Assembly: GCA_902795615.1 (NCBI GenBank)
Contig: CADBLQ010000004.1
Location: 1-32,651, forward strand
DNA from: an uncultured Pseudomonadota bacterium
GTDB taxonomy: Bacteria; Pseudomonadota; Alphaproteobacteria; RUG11792
Direction: 5' to 3'
Length of the DNA: 32,651 nt
Each line of letters starts with the position of its first letter. Position 1 is the first letter of the stretch. Below, in pieces: positions 7,458 through 16,535 of the stretch. A model generated the notes under the pieces. It searched no databases and had not been told where the DNA came from. It saw nothing but the letters and a program-made list of their open reading frames with translations. Made by a program: the position numbers and the translations under genes.

Positions 7458-8615
7458 GTGAGCAACTTTATCAAGCAACATCGAATTATTCAATTATTGC
7501 TTTTGGGAGCAGTAGTAATTGGATTATTTGTAGATTTTAAGAATAATAACAATAATGTTGTAAACATATACGGTTGGTATGGAATTTTTCCTCATAAAGT
7601 CATAAAAGATTTCGAAAGAGAAACAGGTATAAAAGTAGTATATGATTCGTTTGATAACAATAACATTTTAGAAGCAAAATTATTATCAGGTTCTAGTGGC
7701 TATGATGTAGTTTTTCCGTCTTTTATTCCATATGCCTCTCGTGAAACTCTCCTAAAAGTATTTTCTAAAATAGACTACCAACTAATACCAAATGCTATAA
7801 ACACTAATGGTGCTTTAACTCAGAAATTCATAAACTCGGGTGGAAAGATAGAGTATGTTCTGCCAATTTTCTGGGGAACTATGGGCATTATATACAATGC
7901 CAATATCATGAACAGAGAATTTCCCAATCAGCAAAATATTACATACAATGAACTGTTTAATCCTGATTTTATGCAAAAAATATCTAAATATGGTATTTCA
8001 CTACCTGAGGAATACATAGACCTTTTCCCACAAGCAAAAGCTTACCTTCTTAATCACAATACTGAGCTACAGAAAAATATAGATATAAAGAAATATAATA
8101 GCTTAAAAGATGACATTGTTGTCCCACTTTTAGCTTCAATACGAAAGTACGTTACGAAATTTAATTCAACAACTATCATGTTCGATCTACTAGCAGAAGA
8201 AGTATGTTTAGCTATATGTTCTTCCGATCAGGCATTTAAAATAATAAATTCGGCAAGATCAATTGGAAAATACATGAAATATTCAATTACTAAAAATATG
8301 ACACCAGCATGGATTGATTGTGTAGCAATTCCTAAGAATGCTCCACACAAAGCAAATGCTCATAAGTTTATTGACTTTATATTGCGACCAAAAATTGCCT
8401 TAGAAATTACTAATTATTCAGGAATTTTAATTAATATCCCTTCTAATTATCCATTAATTGATGACGATATGCTAGCAATACCCAATATAATTCCTAGCAT
8501 TGAGGAAATAGATAGTTTTATCCTAGGAGCCCCAATTACCAGTGAAGATGATATGAAACGAGAACGTCATGCGACTACTTTATGGTCGAAAATCAAAGTA
8601 GGAGCATTTGCATAA
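7458..8615 (+). CDS. PotD/PotF-like polyamine-type solute-binding protein, orphan
   Basis: 385-residue periplasmic binding protein of the spermidine/putrescine (PotD/PotF) family. It starts with GTG; no other in-frame start gives a better signal, though no clear ribosome-binding site precedes it. A single hydrophobic segment (about 11-27) serves as signal peptide or anchor, with no lipobox Cys. VNIYGWYGIFPHKVIKDFE near 35-53 and the YDVVFPS motif near 79-85 are the family's first lobe. YVLPIFWGTMGIIYN near 126-140 is the classic hinge region, and an AIPKNAPHKANAHKFIDF block lies in the second lobe. No permease or ATPase gene is adjacent, so it either partners with distant components or has changed role. 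Substrate is not determinable. Confidence 0.85.
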   Translation: MSNFIKQHRIIQLLLLGAVVIGLFVDFKNNNNNVVNIYGWYGIFPHKVIKDFERETGIKVVYDSFDNNNILEAKLLSGSSGYDVVFPSFIPYASRETLLKVFSKIDYQLIPNAINTNGALTQKFINSGGKIEYVLPIFWGTMGIIYNANIMNREFPNQQNITYNELFNPDFMQKISKYGISLPEEYIDLFPQAKAYLLNHNTELQKNIDIKKYNSLKDDIVVPLLASIRKYVTKFNSTTIMFDLLAEEVCLAICSSDQAFKIINSARSIGKYMKYSITKNMTPAWIDCVAIPKNAPHKANAHKFIDFILRPKIALEITNYSGILINIPSNYPLIDDDMLAIPNIIPSIEEIDSFILGAPITSEDDMKRERHATTLWSKIKVGAFA

Positions 8616-8647
8616 AGTATGTCGATATAACTAAGTGCGAATGGGTA

Positions 8648-9799
8648 CTACGAAACAAGTGTTAATTGTTCATGTTTTTCGTTTTCAAGTAATTCAGGAG
8701 TTTCTAATCCAAGTGCCTTTAGTTGATTAGCAGCTGGCATTATTTCCTTTCTGATAAAGCCATTTAATTTATCAAATTGTTCTGTCGTTCTATACAAATT
8801 CTTATTGAATGCTTCTGTTACTTCGAATAGCTTTTCAAGCTTAGACTGTAATAATTTACCTGCTTCTCCAATTTTTTTAGCATTATTTGATATTGCTTCT
8901 TGCCGCCATGTACAAGCAATTGCTTTGAGTACAGCGATTAAAGTTAGCGGAGTTGTTATAATTACTTTTTCTTTAATGCCAAATTCCAATAAAGATGGAT
9001 CATGTTTTATTGCAGTACTGAAGAATGATTCACCAGGCAGAAACATTAATACGAACTCTGGAGTATGAGGAAACTGATTCCAATATGATTTTTGAGCTAA
9101 ATCTCGAATATGTTTTTTTATATGACGCACATGTTCTTCAAGTGCCGAAATGTCTCCACTGTTGATGTAACGAATATAGTCATTTAGTGAGGTTTTGGCA
9201 TCAACTATTATATTTTTATCTCCTGGCAAACGAATTATCATATCTGGTCTTAAACGAGAGTATGGGGCATCGGTTACTTGTTGTTCTAAAAAGTCGCAAT
9301 ATGGAAGCATTCCTGATAATTCAACTGTACGACGCAACTGCATTTCTCCCCATTGACCACTTGAGGGTGGTGCAGATAAAGCCTTATTTAATTCAGCTGT
9401 GGTTTTTTGAATGTCTTTTTGAAACAGCATTAAGTCACTAATTTGACGACGCAAATCGCTGTATGAACTCGTACGTTCTTTTTCTAAATCCAAAGTGGCA
9501 GATTGCAGGTGTGACAGCATTTCCTTTATCGGCTCTATTGTTGATTTAAACTCATTTTGCTTATTTGATAAGTCGGATTTTTCACGAACTACTATTTTGT
9601 CAAAAGTCTCCTTTGCCAAATTTATAAATTGTTGGTGACTATTTTGTAACACATTATTTGAAATTTCTTTAAATCGTTCTTCAATATCAATTTCAGCATT
9701 TTTCTGTCGCTGTAATTGATTTTTCATTGAGTATATGAAGTATAATAACGCTCCAATAACCAGTAATAACAAAACTGAAACAATGCTTAACGAGTCCAT
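8648..9799 (-). CDS. rmuC: DNA recombination protein RmuC
   Basis: 383 residues. One N-terminal membrane segment (about 5-23) is followed by a long charged coiled coil (24-130), then the RmuC nuclease-fold domain. The diagnostic blocks are SSGQWGEMQLRRTVELSGM, LRPDMIIRLPGDKNIIVDAKT (PD-(D/E)XK-like D...DAK core) and LIAVLKAIACTWRQE. RmuC proteins limit rearrangements at inverted repeats in E. coli; the molecular reaction is still unclear. Length is below the ~475 of E. coli but normal for reduced alphaproteobacteria. It converges with the PotD-like gene (32-nt gap) and diverges from the TauE gene. Confidence 0.93.
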   Translation of the reverse strand: MDSLSIVSVLLLLVIGALLYFIYSMKNQLQRQKNAEIDIEERFKEISNNVLQNSHQQFINLAKETFDKIVVREKSDLSNKQNEFKSTIEPIKEMLSHLQSATLDLEKERTSSYSDLRRQISDLMLFQKDIQKTTAELNKALSAPPSSGQWGEMQLRRTVELSGMLPYCDFLEQQVTDAPYSRLRPDMIIRLPGDKNIIVDAKTSLNDYIRYINSGDISALEEHVRHIKKHIRDLAQKSYWNQFPHTPEFVLMFLPGESFFSTAIKHDPSLLEFGIKEKVIITTPLTLIAVLKAIACTWRQEAISNNAKKIGEAGKLLQSKLEKLFEVTEAFNKNLYRTTEQFDKLNGFIRKEIMPAANQLKALGLETPELLENEKHEQLTLVS

Positions 9800-9917
9800 T
9801 TTAAGGAATGGTAGAAAGTAACTGCTCTGATTTTAGCATGTTACGCAACTTATTCCGTTCCTCGTTCCATACACACTAGCAGAGCTGGGTATCGACGTAT
9901 ATTTAATGTAGGCGTCT

Positions 9918-9946
9918 TTGCAGATTGGCACAATTTATGATAAAAT
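9918..9946 (+). promoter_or_regulatory. Sigma-70 promoter of the TauE/SafE gene
   Basis: TTGCAG (9918-9923), a 17-nt spacer and TAAAAT (9941-9946). The same ATGATAAAATA core recurs before the gene at the right edge (32596-32606). The start would be near 9953, which gives a leader of about 115 nt. Confidence 0.6.
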
Positions 9947-9952
9947 ACCCTT

Positions 9953-10067
9953 ATTGAAGTGATTGTTTGTTTGGCTGTTTTTTAAGAGCAACCTCGTGTG
10001 GATAAGAACCGCTGAAAAGTATTTTTGTTTGCGTTGACGTTATTATCAACGTGGGGAAGGTTTAAAA
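9953..10067 (+). promoter_or_regulatory. Long structured leader of the TauE/SafE gene
   Basis: The ~115-nt untranslated leader carries CGTTGA (10032-10037) and TCAACG (10046-10051), a 6-bp stem with an 8-nt loop placed just before GGGGAAGG (10053-10060), the ribosome-binding site. A hairpin there could control access to the site. I do not recognise a riboswitch class in it. Confidence 0.3.
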
Positions 10068-11105
10068 ATGTTTGGTATAAGTTCTTTGATAGGGGGAACA
10101 GATTTTAGTCTTTTGTCAGTTTTGCTTACTGGATCAGTTGGAGGATTTACATCGGGTTTTTTAGGAACGGGCTGTGGAATAATTATAACGCCACTTTTAA
10201 TGGATTTTGGACTGCCTCCGTTCGTAGCTATTCCGACACAACTATGTCATGCTGTAGGTACTAACTTTACAAGTTTTCTATCATATAAACGCCGAACAGA
10301 TGTTGATTACCTATTTGCATTTTTTATATTGGTTGGTGGATGCTTTGGTGCTTTTTTGGAATGGATTTTTTTAAAGAATGCCAATAACCCAGAAGTAATT
10401 TTACATAAATTTTCATATATTTACATTGGTATCTTAATTGTCTTTGGTTCAATAATGCTATTTCAGAGTATCGTGACACTAAAATACCCAGCAAAAAAAA
10501 TAACTCAATATAAATTGATGATGCGTAAATGGATGCAGTATTTACCTTTACATAAAGTGTTTGGACGCTTCCGCGTTGAAGCTAGTGTAACTATTCCAAT
10601 TTTTATTGGCTTAATGAGTGGTATCTTAGTAGCCTCACTGGGAGGAGGTAGTAATTTGTTCATAGCTCCTGTAATTACATACTTAATTGGTCGTATAAGT
10701 CCTGTAGTCTACGGTACAACAGCAATGGCTAGCTTCGTTGTTACTGCACTCGTCGCATTGATTTATGCTTCTCAGCATTATTGTTGTGACATAGCTCTTG
10801 TATTACTCCTTTTTGTAGGAGCATCATTTGGCTCTTGGCTGGGTGTAAAACTTACGTATAAAATACGTAGATCCTATATCAATATAATCTCAAGCGGTGT
10901 AATGTTTTTTATGGCAGGTAAACAACTTATCAAAGTTTTAAATGCTAATAGTGCTATGTCGAATTATACGTTATCAACGTCTGAAGGTATTATCGTACAC
11001 CCCGTGAGGTATACAAGTATGTGCATTATATTAGTAATGATAATTGCTTATTTTTACGAACGCACACTAGAAAAAATTAGTAAAACACGATGGTTCAGAA
11101 AATAA
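10068..11105 (+). CDS. TauE/SafE-family sulfite exporter-like permease
   Basis: 345-residue membrane protein with about 8 hydrophobic segments. It shows the two repeated TauE/SafE motifs. The first is near 24-60: G-G-F-x-S-G-F-L-G-x-G, then P-P-F-V-A-I-P-T-Q-L. The second is near 188-225: L-V-A-S-L-G-G-G, then I-S-P-V-V-Y-G-T-T-A-M. The C-terminal half of the second repeat has GASFGSWLGVKL. The family exports sulfite, sulfonates or related organic anions, but most members have no known substrate. The end is 6 nt from the convergent pseudoprotease gene, with no room for a terminator. Confidence 0.87.
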   Translation: MFGISSLIGGTDFSLLSVLLTGSVGGFTSGFLGTGCGIIITPLLMDFGLPPFVAIPTQLCHAVGTNFTSFLSYKRRTDVDYLFAFFILVGGCFGAFLEWIFLKNANNPEVILHKFSYIYIGILIVFGSIMLFQSIVTLKYPAKKITQYKLMMRKWMQYLPLHKVFGRFRVEASVTIPIFIGLMSGILVASLGGGSNLFIAPVITYLIGRISPVVYGTTAMASFVVTALVALIYASQHYCCDIALVLLLFVGASFGSWLGVKLTYKIRRSYINIISSGVMFFMAGKQLIKVLNANSAMSNYTLSTSEGIIVHPVRYTSMCIILVMIIAYFYERTLEKISKTRWFRK

Positions 11106-11111
11106 CAATAA

Positions 11112-12578
11112 TTATTTTACGTGCGTAAGTTTTTTATCATTTTTTATTTGTGATATCCAGAGTTTTATCCGTTCAAGAATACTAAGCGTTGTGTTAGATT
11201 TTTTGTTTTGTTCTGAAACAGTGGTCTTTTTTTTAGGAATGTTTACATCTCGATAAACTGGCACATACAGAATAGTTTCGTTTTTTATACGTTTCTGCCC
11301 TAGTGGAACAAGTCGTAGTTCCACGTATTGTTCTCCGATAGACTGTTTTTCAAGATTGTGAAAACATTCAACACTGGTAACCCCAACATTTCGCACAGTG
11401 AGTATAATGTCCCCCTGTCTAATTCCTGCAACAGATGCCATTCCACCTTCAGTAATAGATTTCACAGATACGCCACAATTCCCTCTTTTAACCTCATCTT
11501 GTAACTTACCAAAAGAATCACCATCTATTATATTAGCGAAAGTTGTTGCTATATCGGAATATAGGGAATGATCCCAATTACTAATAATTTTTACCAATTG
11601 CTTTTTCTGCGTATTATCTAATGGTTCTACCTCGAGTCCTAAGCTACTATCTTCAGACAATTTAATTAGCCAAGGAGTTGCTAATTGCATACCTCTTTTT
11701 ATAATAGAGGCTGGAATTGCATATGACATAGGTGCGTAAATATCTTTTTGGTAAGTTGCTATTCCCAATAATTTTGCGTCAAGAGTTATTAATGCACCTC
11801 CGTGTACTTCTGGTGTAACAACATCAGCAAGTACTGGATTGTAAATTATCAAACGTCGTAATCCCTCAAAAATATCAGATGAAATACGACTACAGAAAAA
11901 TTGATAACCTACGAATGAATTCGTATTAACACCCGGATTACGCTCAGAAATACTTACTGAGTTGACTTTACACTTACCATGAACTATTCCTCCGTTGAGC
12001 AAATACATTTTTTCTTTACTATCCGTTATTGCGGCATCATTGGCAATATTGAGATAATTAAATTTTCTACTAGCCTGTGATTTTGGCAATTCGATTTTTA
12101 AAAATGCTAAACCTAGTTCTGGAATAGCTTTTATTAACTTACCATTGAATTCGTTTTTGGTTAACGGTAACTCACCATTTTCTTTATTCTTCTTTCGCCG
12201 TTCGCTATTAATCGAAATAATAAAACTGTCAGCGTATTTCACACAATCATATGGAGTTACTACAACACCATCACTTGATATAACAACTCCCGAAATAACG
12301 CCATACCGGTATTCAAACGCACTATTTCTCGGTTTAGCGGCTATGTTATAAAAAATATCTTTTCCCGGATTTGCTGGGACTTTTGAACTTATTGAATAAA
12401 TTAAAACTACCGCTGATGAAGTTTCTCGAATAATGCGATTAAATTGTCCTATTTCAGGTAAGTTAATCAAAAAATCCCTTAGTTCTAATAGTTTATCAGC
12501 GGATACAATGGTGGCTGATATTTCACTAATTAATACTCCGAAACACATTAATGTTTTACAGAACAACTTCAGTACCAT
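11112..12578 (-). CDS. Exported HtrA-like pseudoprotease with PDZ domain, T6SS-linked
   Basis: 488 residues. A signal peptide (about 1-23) precedes a trypsin-like DegP fold (about 50-300): the first strand pair around VISGVVISSDGVVVTPYD, then ELGLAFLKI, then the GGALITLDAKLLGIAT strand. A PDZ domain follows at about 365-440 (GVSVKSITEGGMASVAGIRQ, then GDIILTVRNV), and a basic tail ends the protein. All three catalytic positions are changed: His of the VTNxHVV motif is Asp111, the Asp of the D-(I/L)-A-L strand is Gly156, and the Ser of GNSGG is His259. It therefore looks like an inactive scaffold or binding protein. The start lies 3 nt after the tssC stop, so it is probably translated with tssBC. 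A link to the secretion machine is inference from position. Confidence 0.82.
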   Translation of the reverse strand: MVLKLFCKTLMCFGVLISEISATIVSADKLLELRDFLINLPEIGQFNRIIRETSSAVVLIYSISSKVPANPGKDIFYNIAAKPRNSAFEYRYGVISGVVISSDGVVVTPYDCVKYADSFIISINSERRKKNKENGELPLTKNEFNGKLIKAIPELGLAFLKIELPKSQASRKFNYLNIANDAAITDSKEKMYLLNGGIVHGKCKVNSVSISERNPGVNTNSFVGYQFFCSRISSDIFEGLRRLIIYNPVLADVVTPEVHGGALITLDAKLLGIATYQKDIYAPMSYAIPASIIKRGMQLATPWLIKLSEDSSLGLEVEPLDNTQKKQLVKIISNWDHSLYSDIATTFANIIDGDSFGKLQDEVKRGNCGVSVKSITEGGMASVAGIRQGDIILTVRNVGVTSVECFHNLEKQSIGEQYVELRLVPLGQKRIKNETILYVPVYRDVNIPKKKTTVSEQNKKSNTTLSILERIKLWISQIKNDKKLTHVK

Positions 12579-12581
12579 TTT

Positions 12582-14051
12582 TTATACCTCTCGACGGGGC
12601 AACATAGTAACTAGCCTTATTGATGCAGTTAATTCTTCCATTTGAAAATGGGGTCGTAAATATATAACAGCTTTATATGAGCCAGGTTTTCCTGGTACAT
12701 CAAATACGTCCACCCGTCCTTCACGTAATGGATATTGTGCTTTTACACTGGATGACGCATCATCATTTAGTAATATGTACCCTGACAGCCAAGTATTTAA
12801 ATACGCTTCAATATTCTCCTTCATTAAAAATGAGCCTATTTTGTCACGCATTAGGATTTTAATGTAGTGAGCAAACCTAGAGGATACCAACATGTAAGTC
12901 AGTCTTGCTGATAAGCTAGCATTAGCATTAGCATCATCTAGATTGTACAATCTTGGTTTTTGTGTAGTCTGCCCACCAAAAAAGACTGCATAATCGGTAC
13001 CCTTACAATAACAGATGCTCAAAAAACCTAAATCGCTTAATTCTTTCTCACGTCTATCAGTAATTGCTACCTCAGTTGGACATTTTACAGACTTATCACC
13101 TTCAAGGGTTTTAAAAATGTAAGTTGGCAGATTTTCAACCATTCCTCCTCCCTCAACTCCACGAATTGCAGCAGTCCAGCCGTACAATGAAAAAGCATTT
13201 GTTATACGTTGACCAAGAGCGTATGCAGGATTTCCCCAGCAGAATTTGTCAGTATCCCCGACACCTACATCCTCATTAAAGTTAAACCCTACAACAGGTA
13301 GGGTATTATCACCATATGGTAAACGCATTAGTATACGAGGCAACAATAAAGCAACATACCGTGAATCTTCCGAATTTCTAAATGCATTCCACTTAACATA
13401 ATCAGGAGATTCAAACAGCTTTGCTAAATCTCTAGGAAATGGTAAATCTTCAAATTTATCTAGGTTAAAAAACAATGGTGAAACAGCTGAAATGAAAGGA
13501 GTATGTGCAGTAGCGACAACACCTGATATCAGCTCTAATAATCTTATATCCTGTACATGATTTGAAAAATAAAAATCACCAATCAAACAGGAATAAGGTG
13601 AGCCACCAAATGTACCATATTCTTCTTCATATATTTTTTTAAATAAATTACTTTGATCAAATTCTATTGCTTTTGTTAAATCCTCCCGTAGAACTTCAAG
13701 TGACGTGTTAAGCACTCGAACTTTAAGTTGTGAACAAGTTTCAGTATTCATTACAAAGTAATGTAATCCTCGCCAACTACCTTCCAATTTTTGAAATGCT
13801 GGATGATGTAGAATTTCATTAATCTGGGCTGTTAAAAATTCATCAATCTCGGTAATTCTACGCATCAGGAATGGAATTATTTCAGTTTCCTGAGCATCAG
13901 CATCTATCATCAATAACTCCTCGACAAATTCAGACAGCATTTCAACAGCATCATCTTCTTGTTCATCAAAACGTATCATTTTGCGTTCATGGAGCAAAAT
14001 ATCCAATATCTTGGCTTCGTCTGGAATTATTATGGTCGAATCTTCTATCAT
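12582..14051 (-). CDS. tssC: T6SS contractile sheath large subunit TssC/VipB
   Basis: 489 residues, the normal size. TssC forms the contractile sheath with TssB in the cytoplasm; contraction drives the Hcp tube and spike into a target. Visible family blocks: FQKLEGSWRGLHYFV near 90-104, GTFGGSPYSCLIGDFYF, TPFISAVSPLFF, LPRILMRLPYG, FCWGNPAYALGQRI, a GWTAAIRG segment, TDRREKELSDLGF, and the C-terminal end with PGSYKAVIYLRPHFQMEELTASIRLV. Nothing essential appears missing. It lies 3 nt after tssB and 3 nt before the pseudoprotease gene. Confidence 0.97.
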   Translation of the reverse strand: MIEDSTIIIPDEAKILDILLHERKMIRFDEQEDDAVEMLSEFVEELLMIDADAQETEIIPFLMRRITEIDEFLTAQINEILHHPAFQKLEGSWRGLHYFVMNTETCSQLKVRVLNTSLEVLREDLTKAIEFDQSNLFKKIYEEEYGTFGGSPYSCLIGDFYFSNHVQDIRLLELISGVVATAHTPFISAVSPLFFNLDKFEDLPFPRDLAKLFESPDYVKWNAFRNSEDSRYVALLLPRILMRLPYGDNTLPVVGFNFNEDVGVGDTDKFCWGNPAYALGQRITNAFSLYGWTAAIRGVEGGGMVENLPTYIFKTLEGDKSVKCPTEVAITDRREKELSDLGFLSICYCKGTDYAVFFGGQTTQKPRLYNLDDANANASLSARLTYMLVSSRFAHYIKILMRDKIGSFLMKENIEAYLNTWLSGYILLNDDASSSVKAQYPLREGRVDVFDVPGKPGSYKAVIYLRPHFQMEELTASIRLVTMLPRREV

Positions 14052-14054
14052 GAT

Positions 14055-14648
14055 TTACCGTGATGTTTCATCTACAATCTGTTCTGATGTTTTCTCAGTA
14101 ATTGATTTTTTTAAGTCTGCATTCTTGTCTAAAAATTCAGCTTGTTGGAATTTTCTTTCGTCAATTTCTCGTTTTAGTTTATTTAAATTATCGCGATTTT
14201 TCATTATCTGATTTAGCAAATTTTCAAGTGAATCATTGCCATCCATTTTAGTAATAAGATTTTTTAAGTTAGTACGTTTTTTATATAGCTGAGCTAGAAC
14301 AGGTACGTTTTGTGCCAAATTTTGAGGTTCAAAATCTTCCATTTTTTCAAAGTTCAACTCAATACTAGTTTCTGGTACATCTCCCGATATACGGTTCGGA
14401 ACTCGTATAACTAATCTTGGTGATATTACCCGCATCATTTCTGAAAAGTTATCACGATCTACTTCAACAAATTTTCGAAGCTTAAGTGGCGGTAATGGGC
14501 TTGCAGGCATTCCAGAAAGATCCGCAAGAACTCCGACTACAAACGGTAACTCTTTTTTTTCTATTGCATTTCCAATTTCAACATCATATGTTATGTGTAC
14601 TCTAGGACGCCGAATTCTATCAATAGTGTGTTGCCTACTTTCTGCCAT
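14055..14648 (-). CDS. tssB: T6SS contractile sheath small subunit TssB/VipA
   Basis: 197 residues. The N-terminus has RIRRPRVHITYDVEIG followed by KKELPFVVGVLADLSG, the hallmark of TssB. KFVEVDRDNFSEMM and the LNFEKMEDFEPQNL block follow. The C-terminal third is a charged coiled coil, slightly longer than usual (~165-175 residues in many species). It pairs with TssC to build the sheath. First gene of the minus-strand tssB-tssC-pseudoprotease unit, divergent from the secretin gene. Confidence 0.97.
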   Translation of the reverse strand: MAESRQHTIDRIRRPRVHITYDVEIGNAIEKKELPFVVGVLADLSGMPASPLPPLKLRKFVEVDRDNFSEMMRVISPRLVIRVPNRISGDVPETSIELNFEKMEDFEPQNLAQNVPVLAQLYKKRTNLKNLITKMDGNDSLENLLNQIMKNRDNLNKLKREIDERKFQQAEFLDKNADLKKSITEKTSEQIVDETSR

Positions 14649-14681
14649 TGTCCAGTCTCATGATGCTGATGTATATATAAA

Positions 14682-14711
14682 TTAGAACATATTTTTATAT
14701 AATCTAGTCAA
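14682..14711 (-). promoter_or_regulatory. Possible promoter of tssB
   Basis: On the minus strand TTGACT (14711-14706) and TTCTAA (14687-14682) are 18 nt apart, about 34 nt ahead of the tssB start. The -10 match is poor. The 168-nt gap to the divergent secretin gene shows no other strong signal. Confidence 0.3.
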
Positions 14712-14816
14712 ATCACTGTGGTTATTTCGCAGTCGAACAAACATACTTGTGGTATTTGAATTAAAAAGTGACATTGAGAACTGTTGTCGTTTATGCCACT
14801 CTGGTAATAAGTTCAC

Positions 14817-16388
14817 ATGCAATTTCTGAGCATGTTGTGGTACAAAAGCATATTATTTATTGCGTTAATTTTATTAGGATGTGACAAAATTTCTGAGGAC
14901 AAATATTTATCAAAAAATATGAATACTAGTTCAATGAATGAACTGACAGCACCAATTTTGCCAACTGATCGTCAAAAAAAACCACCACAAATTCCTAGAG
15001 CATCAAAACCAACAATTCCAGTAAAATTTAGACAGCCTGTTTCTCTAATATTAAACGAAACACTTCCTATAAAATCTGTACTTTACGAAGTTGCCAACAA
15101 GCTAAACATTAACATGCAAATAGCCTCTGACATCGATGCACGTATAATTTTTAGAGCCAATAACCAACCGTTTATTGAGGTAATTGACGCAATATGTGAT
15201 ATTGCAAATTTGCGATACACTATACAATCTGATTTTATAAAAATTGTTAAAGATACACCATACGCAAAAAACTATGATATTCAATTCCTAAATCTTTCAC
15301 GTGAGAGTGAAAACAAAATATCAATTGCTACAGAAGTAAATGGAGTAAAAAACATAGAAAAGGAAAATACTGATAGTCAAGTCACAATAAAAGCTCAAAG
15401 CGATTTCTGGACTGAATTAAGTAATAGTTTAGGTATCATATTAGGTGGAAGCTCAGAAAACAAATATTCAATTAACAAACAATCAGGCATAGTTACAGTT
15501 TATGCGAATTCAAAAACACATAAAGACGTAGAAACATATATTAATGAAGTAAAAGCAGTTAATACTGGACAGGTGTTAATTGAAGCAAAAATCATAGAAG
15601 TTGTGCTGAAAAATGAGTATAAACGTGGTATTAATTGGAATATTCTTACAGCTGGTAAAGAGTTAGGATATACGCAGTCGTACAATGCTGACGCCTCCAC
15701 TTTGTCATTTAAGACAGATAGCATAGAGGGTATTTTAAAAGCTATGGAGGAATTTGGTTCAGTTCGAACATTATCAAATCCAAGGATTACCGCAATGAAT
15801 AACCAGGCAGCGGTGTTAAAAATTGCACAAAATCATGTTTATTTTAAATTAAATTACGACAAAACATATTCCGGCCGAAATGCTGACCGAGAAGACATTA
15901 ATGTATCAAGTGATATAAAAACAATTCCAATTGGCTTAGTAATGTTTGTTCAACCGTCAATTGACCTCAAAACTAGAACAATTTCACTCTTTTTAAGACC
16001 CACGATTACAAAACTTGAAGACAGTGTAAGTGACCCAGCAGTTGATATTGCACTAAAATCTGTGCAACATCATAAAAAAAACTCATATGTACCATCAAAA
16101 GTTCCGGTTACTGAAGTTAGGGAAGTCGCCTCGATGCTTAAGCTAAAGGATGGAGAAGTTGCTGTTTTAGGAGGATTTTTAGAAGTCATCTCTACAAAGA
16201 AAAAATCCGGATTGCCATTAGTAAGAGATATTCCTGTTTTGGGGGATGCTACTAGTAATACTAATATGAAAGATCAAATAGTAGAACTTGTTATTTTGGT
16301 TAAAGTTAGTATTGCCGATGATACTCCGTTACCTGATAATGCTGATATCAGGCTACAGCGCTATATAGATGATCCACGCAGGTTTTAG
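14817..16388 (+). CDS. Outer-membrane secretin, MshL/PilN type, predicted lipoprotein
   Basis: 523 residues. A lipoprotein signal is seen: a hydrophobic run at 11-20 ending in LLGC, with Cys22 as lipidation site. An ATG at 14832 (residue 6) is an alternative start. After a Pro-rich linker comes a secretin/TonB short N-terminal-like domain (about 70-140, LPIKSVLYEVANKLNINMQI), then an N-domain with VTVYANSKTHKDVETYI. The C-terminal secretin ring domain follows (about 245-500): VLIEAKIIEVVLKNEYKRGI, VRTLSNPRITAMNNQAAVLK and LKDGEVAVLGGFLE. MshL/PilN secretins form pores for type IV pili or type II-like export. No pilus or T2SS partner is visible here; the neighbour is tssB. Confidence 0.9.
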   Translation: MQFLSMLWYKSILFIALILLGCDKISEDKYLSKNMNTSSMNELTAPILPTDRQKKPPQIPRASKPTIPVKFRQPVSLILNETLPIKSVLYEVANKLNINMQIASDIDARIIFRANNQPFIEVIDAICDIANLRYTIQSDFIKIVKDTPYAKNYDIQFLNLSRESENKISIATEVNGVKNIEKENTDSQVTIKAQSDFWTELSNSLGIILGGSSENKYSINKQSGIVTVYANSKTHKDVETYINEVKAVNTGQVLIEAKIIEVVLKNEYKRGINWNILTAGKELGYTQSYNADASTLSFKTDSIEGILKAMEEFGSVRTLSNPRITAMNNQAAVLKIAQNHVYFKLNYDKTYSGRNADREDINVSSDIKTIPIGLVMFVQPSIDLKTRTISLFLRPTITKLEDSVSDPAVDIALKSVQHHKKNSYVPSKVPVTEVREVASMLKLKDGEVAVLGGFLEVISTKKKSGLPLVRDIPVLGDATSNTNMKDQIVELVILVKVSIADDTPLPDNADIRLQRYIDDPRRF

Positions 16389-16407
16389 AGTGATACGTAA
16401 CGTGTTG

Positions 16408-16413
16408 TATAAT
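16408..16413 (+). promoter_or_regulatory. Candidate -10 (TATAAT) ahead of the PD-(D/E)XK gene
   Basis: A perfect TATAAT lies 20 nt past the secretin stop. A weak TTAGAG at 16385-16390 is at 17-nt spacing. A GGAGAC ribosome-binding site stands 7 nt before the ATG at 16536. Confidence 0.4.
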
Positions 16414-16535
16414 ATTGATGTATGTGTACATTTATGGATATAAATTTTTATGGCATATGTAGGACGTTTTTTTACTCTATTGTTGAATTTAATTTTTTTA
16501 AAGTTTTTTCGTAAAGTGTAACTGGAGACGCTGTT

